Shown here in pieces: positions 57,988 to 64,000 of a DNA stretch of 64,000 bases (the first letter of the stretch is position 1; each line of letters opens with the position of its first letter). The notes under the pieces are model-generated. The model made no database searches, was not told the origin of the DNA, and saw only the letters and a list, made by a program, of their open reading frames with translations. Made by a program: the position numbers and the translations under genes. Source of the stretch: Prosopocoilus inquinatus (taxonomy: Eukaryota; Arthropoda; Insecta; Coleoptera; Lucanidae); assembly GCA_036172665.1 (NCBI GenBank), contig CM069872.1, positions 46,982,101-47,046,100 on the forward strand, in the 5' to 3' direction.

Positions 57988-58110
57988 AATTTTGAAAACG
58001 TGGTAGTTGATCGGGTTTTTAGGACAAAATAAAATTCTAAATAATTCAGCTGGATGAATTAGATTTTTTTTTGTCCTAGAAACCCGATCAACTACCACGT
58101 TTTCAAAATT
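57988..58110. repeat. 123-bp palindrome (fold-back MITE)
   Basis: AATTTTGAAAACGTGGTAGT then TGATCGGGTTT.TAGGACAAAA is mirrored nearly perfectly by the right arm ending ACTACCACGTTTTCAAAATT. The loop is about 35 bases. It lies 90 bases outside the right end of the 3-kb hAT element. Confidence 0.85.
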
Positions 58111-61100
58111 ATTTCCAATTCTTTAAATTATTTTTGTGATAATTTGATTATTTGCTTCAAATAAAACATAAGGTCCAGAAGATGCTTTCTTTGTTTACTA
58201 AAGTTCAATGATGACTATTTACTATAATTTTGAAACGCTGTATTCAACTTATCAAGTAATAAAAAGTACATAGAAATAAAGCTGGTCCAATAAGGAATAT
58301 CTTAAAGCCCGATTATTTTTAAACTAAATGCACTGTAGTTTTATTACCCTTGATTTTATTTTTTTTTTACTTACTATGCAATTTAATCATATTAATCTTC
58401 ATCCTATTCATTAGGGTTCTTTAGGTTATTTAATGCATTCAGTTCGGTAAGGTGTAAAAACTTTTATACAACACGATTTCCATTTAATAAATCTAATTTT
58501 TATGACTGTGTTTACGCCTGTTCTGTTTTATTCCGTTGGTAAGATAGGCGTGCAATTTTTATCATTTACGTTTTCCTTTTTATATGTATAACTTGTTCTT
58601 CAATTTATTTTTCTTTGTTTCTTCATAGGTATCTTTCAATACAAGACTAAGTCAAAAAATATGAATCTTTTTGCAATAAAATAAAAGAAAAAGCTTTTTC
58701 ATTAATCCGAAGAATGATAAATACAGCTTATACAAATGCTGTATATATGTGTACATGCAACTCAGCAATTTTTTGTGCATTTTCCTCATAGTTTCTTGTC
58801 CTAGTAAATCCTATTTATTACGATGACTTTTCATATCTCAAGAAAAAAGCGTATTCGAGCATTAACAATAATTAAACGCAACTGAAAGTAGATTTATTGC
58901 GGCGTGCCATTAATTAAACTGTTCCGATTTCAGTACGCGTAATTTGTAAAGGTTCACGCAAGTAGTTAACGCAATTATTGGCGACCTCACGCCCTAAATC
59001 CCTTCGCAGTTGTCGAACAAAACGAGGAATAATATTGCTTCGCATCTGAACGTTGCGTTATTTACCCGTGTTCCCTTTCAATCAGTTTGTTTTCGAATTT
59101 GCAAAACCACAGCCAAAAATATTTATCTAATAGAGGAGAGAACTTTTTAATCATTATAAAAAGAGGAGTTGTCTCTAGTATAAAGAAAATATACTAAAAT
59201 TATGGTAAACGTACATTGTGGATTTTGTCCCAAATTATAGTATAATAATAACAACCAAGGAACGGAATTATATATTTTGTTCGATTAAATACAAACGAGG
59301 CGGCAAACGTTTAATGCTGCCGCGACGTGTGATGCTTGTTGCCGTCTCGTTGGCAATAAAACGAACAAAATATAAAATTCCGTCCTGTAATAATAACCAC
59401 CAACATCTTTACAGAAATGTATATCATAATTTGGAACAGACGGTACATGAATTTTACGGAATCTTCTTTAAAGCGATTCTAACAATATTGTAAAAATTCC
59501 GCTAACCGTCTGGGCGACTGAACTCACAAAACTACGCAACACGCCAGCGTTAACACCGCTTCGATTGGAGGAAAATTTGTCAGAATTTTTAAAACCCTGT
59601 TAATGTTGGTGACTCTAGGGAGGTTTTTAAAAAAATGAATTGTGAAGACTTGGTAAAAGTCAAATAGTGAAATTAGAATCAGAATATGCGAAATAAAAAT
59701 CTCGAGATAACTCATACTCCATACGACCAGTTTGTGTAACAGACAAACGGTTTATTTATGAGTTTCGTAACCCAATAATTAGAAAAATTAAATACTGAAA
59801 GACTACCTGTTCATATAACTTTTTGACTGATAATAACTCAACTCTAGACCCCCCTCCCTCCGAAGTAATGACTCCTCCTGGGACAGCCTGTATACAAAAA
59901 AAAAACCACTTGATACATACAGCAACTTAAAGATGGTTTAATTAAATACCAATCATTAGATTAAAAGTACATTCTCTTTTTTGACATCATCTAAAAAAAA
60001 AATTAATCACCATCTTAGAACATCTCCTTGAACATCATAATTATTGACCAGGCATAAATCATAAATAATTACACGTAATTAAATTATGAGGAGCACATAC
60101 GTGTACGTCATATTTACATAAGTAATTCGAGCTTGATACGAGCTTAATAAAAGTTGAAAAACGAACGGAATGATTATTTTTTTGTTCTAATTGTTAGTGT
60201 TAGTTGTGCCTAAAAACTAGTCCTTCATTTGCATGATACCGCGCTCTAAACTGATAATATCCTCCTATGATTCGGCCAAATGCGACTTAATACTAAATTG
60301 CAGGGTGTAATACGGACTGTGGTCATTATCACGCGGTGAGGATTGGACGGTCAGCCGAAAGATAGCCTTGCGGTTTAGGAAACCTCGAACTATGTGCGAA
60401 CAGTGTATTGTTCACACTCTGCTTCGCTCGTTATGATAGCGCCATCTCGCTCACTACTAATTAGAACGTTAGACCCGACTTTAGCGTCCGATATTACGGA
60501 AAATAATTTTATTAACGGTACGTGTGTGGTCGGAGTAGATCGAAGGCGATACGTACGCGGTTAAGTGGAATTTTTTGCATAGTTGTGGAGGTCGAAGCAT
60601 TTATGCAGGTTTTTCCGCAATATTTGCAAATTAAAAGCTACGTTATGCTACGCTTGATTTCGTCCCATAAATTTCGTATCTGTAGTTCTGATGAAAAACA
60701 CCAAATCCGGTTTCAGAATAGCCTGTCGGCCAAGAAGGTATTCTCAAAATTGGTTCGCAACAACAAGCAATTATCTTACCCCAGATTGAATAGAACTGGA
60801 AGGACAAGAAGCTCTTTAAGTTTTAGGTCATCAGAATTCCAATACCCATTCATTTTTTCCCTCTATACCGAATAATTTCTGTGACCTTATAGTTACGTTA
60901 TTAGGATCTTCAAAAGATCCTGGAAGTACTGACTACAAAATTGAAAAAAAAAAACTCTAAGAAAAAGATAAATGCAATATTTTCCATGTTTTTCCTGTTT
61001 TCCTCAACAATTGCATTTGGTATTACTTCCTTTCATCTCAACTGAATTGTCAAATTAGCTGCATTCAATGGAAATCCCATCTTTTAAGAAGACATTTTTG

Positions 61101-61325
61101 TTCGGCCAACGGCAAGACAGAATGAAATATTTGATATAAAGAGAGAAGTTAAATATTTACTGAAAACCACATTTGTAGAACTATATAAGGTTTTCCGAGA
61201 ACAAGTATTATCCGATTTTAATAAACCACACCAATTGTAATACGTCACATCAAAACTCAGGGCATATTCCAACAGCACTAGTGCACGCTCAGTGTATTCA
61301 AATCTCATTTTAATATCATCTAATA
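58111..61325. other. Non-coding; unique blocks, with hairpin at 59259-59386
   Basis: No gene was recognised. 58860-59110 has the GC-plus-TAAT texture of possible regulatory DNA (GCGGCGTGCCATTAATTAAA, AACGCAATTATTGGCG). Near 59877-59893 an orphan TACAGGCTGTCCCAGG end (minus strand) suggests a mariner-like relic without partner. 60300-60560 is GC-punctuated. The 117-codon frame at 60522-60875 has no recognised domain. Confidence 0.35.
59259..59386. repeat. Imperfect long hairpin (about 48-base arms)
   Basis: The 5' arm has CGGAATTATATATTTTGTTCG, a mismatched stretch, then AACGAGGCGGCAA. The 3' arm has TTGCCGTCTCGTT, a mismatched stretch, then CGAACAAAATATAAAATTCCG. Two good helices are separated by an internal loop. 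It is not repeated elsewhere in the window. It may be an old MITE, or a structured RNA such as a microRNA precursor. Confidence 0.6.
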
Positions 61326-61904
61326 CATAGGTTCTCAAAGTGGGCGATAGCGCCCACCAGTGGGCAGTGAAACGTTCTAGGGGGGCGGTAGCGAGGTCAC
61401 GGGCAATTGGGGCGCGTTAAGGCAGTCCAGTGATTGGTAACGAAATTAATAATAAATATATAGAAAAAATTTTTTGTGCAAATCGTTTTTGATTGCAGTG
61501 AGAACCTCGAGCAGCCTCTGGACAGCTGTTTCAGCCTTGCTTGGGGCTTCTTCAGCAGAGACGTAGCTCGACATTCCCACTGCAGATCAAAAACGACTTG
61601 CCCAATTTATTCGCAAATGCGATGTAAGAATGATGAACAAATCCCGCTTCAATTTGTCTATGCAGCTCAAAAAGCGATAGTAAGATGTCGCTATTTTAAT
61701 TGTTAATAAATATATACTTAAAATTAATAATTTTTACGATTTTGAAATCAGAAAGTTATTAAACATTTGAGTTGCATTATTGATAATCGATCCCGCACAG
61801 TAGACGAGTCTTCCGGTTTGCCTATCCTATAGAGGGGTAAGGGGGCGTTAAACGATTTTGTCTTTCAAAATGGACGGCGATTCCAAAAAGTTTGGTAACC
61901 TGTG
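61326..61904. mobile_element. 579-bp hAT element with perfect 8-bp target duplication
   Basis: The left end CATAGGTTCTCAAAGTGGGC and the right end, inverted CACAGGTTACCAAACTTTTT, are hAT-type (the usual CAG altered to CAT/CAC). The octamer ATCTAATA flanks both sides exactly (61318-61325 and 61905-61912). Near the left end, GGGCGATAGCGCCCACCAG and a GGGGCGGTAGC word are typical subterminal sequence. Its core (61472-61697) is the single-copy version of the unit that is rearranged at 43039-43584. Confidence 0.88.
61472..61697 (-). repeat. Simple-order copy of the 43-kb repeat unit
   Basis: Minus-strand reading: TTAAAATAGCGACATCTTAC, GACAAATTGAAGCGGGATTT, GAATAAATTGGGCAAGTCGT, GATCTGCAGTGGGAATGTCG, CTGCTGAAGAAGCCCC, GCTGAAACAGC, CTGCTCGAGGTTCTCACTGC. 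It is nearly identical to the pieces at 43 kb. One minus frame is partly open, with a stop where the 43-kb copy has TGG (RFWSAVG). It may be a relic of hAT transposase coding sequence, which is not proven. Confidence 0.75.
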
Positions 61905-61912
61905 ATCTAATA

Positions 61913-63656
61913 TAAAGATAAAGAATACCGCGAGTGTACACTATTACAGCGAATGAGTTACGCTATTAGAAAGCTAGCGAAACTATTGACAACAATTACA
62001 AGAACAAACATACCCTCCTTTTCTAATAGAAAAATGAAATGCTAAATACTTAGCCAAAAAATGTCATTGTAACATATTTCTAACAAATTGGGTAAATCGC
62101 CCTAAATAATAAGTAAAAGTTAAATTGGGACGTGATATATAACTGTTTGACTTTTGATCAAATTCATTTTATAATCACAGTTTCGTATCGTACGATCAAT
62201 CTGACGTAGAGATTTACAAGATTTTATATACATTCCTCGTAACAATATTTTTATAGATCGAGATTATTGTACTTGCAGATGAGCGAACAAATTTTGTAGT
62301 TAGAGAGGCTGTAAATAAATCTTTATAAACTACATGACATAAACAATGCACTGCCCAGAAGTTCTGTTCTGCTGCAAAGTTGAAATTTCCACAGAATAAT
62401 TACTCACTTGTAAAAAGTAAATGATAAAAAATTCAAGTACAAGAACATTCGCTTTACTACAAATTTGTATGCACGGAATAAATAACTTTAATCGTCAATT
62501 GTTAAAATACACGTGTAAAGTGATTAATGTTTCTCGATACATTGTATAGCATTAGGATGTCGAAAGGCCTAGAAAACAAGAGTTCTACGCCATTATCGGA
62601 TTTCGGAAAGGAAACGAAATATTGGAAATTACATGTCATTGGTACTCCCGTTGAGGAGATCATGGTCAGTGAAAGGTCACCAACTTCCTCACTTAGGTGA
62701 TGGATAACTGCAAAACACGAACGAGCGTGAAAATCGGCAATCAACACAACTGCCACAATTCGAGCGGATTAAGTGGAAGATCTCAGAACTCAGGATGTAG
62801 ACACAAACACTTTATCAAGAAATGTATAGCATAGCTTAATCTCCAATCATACAGGTTCTATCGACGTCTCCCAATGACTGTTTCATAAAGCAACTAGGTT
62901 TCAGTGGGTTTTCGAAAGACAATTCCCCTGGGTCTAAATATGAGATTAAAATTTCTGAAGGGAACCCCAATTTTGTTTAATGATTGGCGTTTAAGGGTAG
63001 GACGGTTTCATGGTGGCAGATGCAATTTGGAGTTTGCTTTGAGAATTCATCGTGGTGTAACCTCAAGCGTTGATAAGAGATGTCATATGCATTGGATTAG
63101 GTCACCTTCAGTTTTCGTCTAGAATTGGTTCAATGCCCGTTGTACATCGACGACATTTTGAGGTTTACTTTACTTACACAGATAATTTTAACTCTTTTTG
63201 AACGACATGGAACCTTTTTTTGGTGTTCTCCCGCGTCCATACATTTGTGGAGTTAAGATGTTTACCATGTATAAGTAGGAGTAGAGTTTATCCTTGTTGA
63301 AGTGAACACTCACTTATAGACACAATTTAATCAGAAAAAGACAAATTAGATAAGGATTAACAATTTTTCTGCAAAACTTTATCCATATTTAACACCGATC
63401 AGGCAGATTACAATTAATTCCAAAAAAAATGTATGTGTCTAGTCACCTTGCCCATTGATACATCGACGACATTTTGAGTACCAGTTTACCTACGCGCATC
63501 AAACACAGATGGCATTTATAAACAAGATAATCCCAGGCGCCATATTGCACAATGTTGTAAGTACTTACCTCCTAGAATAAGAACATACTTGCCCCGGTAA
63601 ACTCATTCTCCAGACTTAAATCCCATCAAATACAAATAGTATGGGATGGATGTTGC
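61913..63656. other. Non-coding; one short direct duplication
   Basis: ACATCGACGACATTTTGAG followed by a TTTAC-CTTAC/CTACG stretch occurs at about 63145 and again at about 63461. It is a short direct repeat about 315 bases apart and too diverged to call LTRs. The plus frame at 62904-63122 has no domain. Confidence 0.4.
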
Positions 63657-63805
63657 TTATGACGTTTTGCTCACCATGCAAGTACGTTATGGCGTTTTCC
63701 ACTGACTGTGAATTACGTCATTTTTAGGTTATTTTACGTCATTGACGTCATATGCCCCAAAAGTAATATACGACACATATTAATAACGTCGTAAAAGTGA
63801 CGTCA
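63657..63805. promoter_or_regulatory. Cluster of CRE/ATF-like TGACGTCA sites
   Basis: Perfect palindromic TGACGTCA occurs at 63743-63750 and 63798-63805. TTACGTCA half-variants lie at 63713-63720 and 63734-63741, and ATGACGTTTT is near 63659. Four sites in about 93 bases is well above expectation for AT-rich DNA. bZIP factors of the CREB/ATF group bind this sequence in animals. Function here is inferred; the cluster could instead be the arms of a decayed inverted repeat. Confidence 0.4.
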
Positions 63806-64000
63806 TTACTATGTCAATATAAAGTGATAAAATATTACTATGTTTATTTTTGAAAATTATTACTTTAAAAACATTTTTGGGGCTACACAAAGAAGTGTAA
63901 ATAAATGCTTTGAATATTTCTGAAGCCAATTATACCAAAATTAATATTAGAATTGTTAAATTAAGCGAAATAATAACATGTAAATAGTTGAGAATGTAAA

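Noticed and set aside
63133..63498. LTR pair from the repeated ACATCGACGACATTTTGAG
   Set aside because: Similarity is limited to about 20 bases plus weak flanks and is too short to define terminal repeats.

Overview
The window looks like AT-rich animal nuclear DNA, most likely from an arthropod and probably an insect. By eye about two thirds of the bases are A or T. There is no bacterial gene organisation, no rRNA and no convincing intact tRNA gene. The open frames are short, and most of them start at TTG, GTG or ATT, which would not be used here. The recognisable content is typical of insect genomes: a decayed mariner transposase, decayed non-LTR (LINE) reverse transcriptase pieces, tRNA-derived SINEs, and many non-autonomous DNA transposons with terminal inverted repeats (TIRs). 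The species cannot be named from the sequence.

Layout. Bases 1-42 look like the last codons of a real coding exon (GC-rich third positions, then TAA). The rest is a gene desert or a very large intergenic or intronic region. 0-10 kb: one copy (A) of a 1.1 kb dispersed family, a TIR element with GGGCGCG-rich ends, an A-rich degenerate tandem repeat and an orphan hAT end. 10-20 kb: a SINE lying against a mariner fossil, a LINE tail fragment, a 551 bp mariner-type fold-back element, copies B and C of the 1.1 kb family, and a second SINE type. 20-33 kb: several palindromic MITEs, a LINE reverse transcriptase pseudogene and a hAT MITE. 33-43 kb: the longest open frame (no ATG near its start), a TA-flanked MITE, TTAA-flanked elements, and a striking three-unit tandem array full of the palindrome CAACATGTTG. 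42.7-50.5 kb: a 2 kb TTAA-flanked composite, two TA-flanked mariner-like elements, and copy D of the 1.1 kb family carrying a 155 bp insertion with a 9 bp target duplication. 53-62 kb: a second copy of the polyA SINE, a 3 kb hAT element with a perfect 8 bp target duplication and three elements nested in it, and a second hAT element with a perfect 8 bp duplication. The last 350 bases hold a cluster of CRE-like TGACGTCA sites.

Between the repeats lie blocks of non-repetitive sequence with GC-rich words interleaved with TAAT/ATTA motifs, as is common in cis-regulatory DNA around developmental genes. This is an impression from composition, not proof. No operon, pathway or multi-gene system is encoded here, and I see no convincing undescribed coding system. 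The most unusual objects are the CAACATGTTG array, the inverted rearrangement at 43 kb whose parent unit sits inside a hAT element at 61 kb, and an imperfect hairpin at 59.3 kb.
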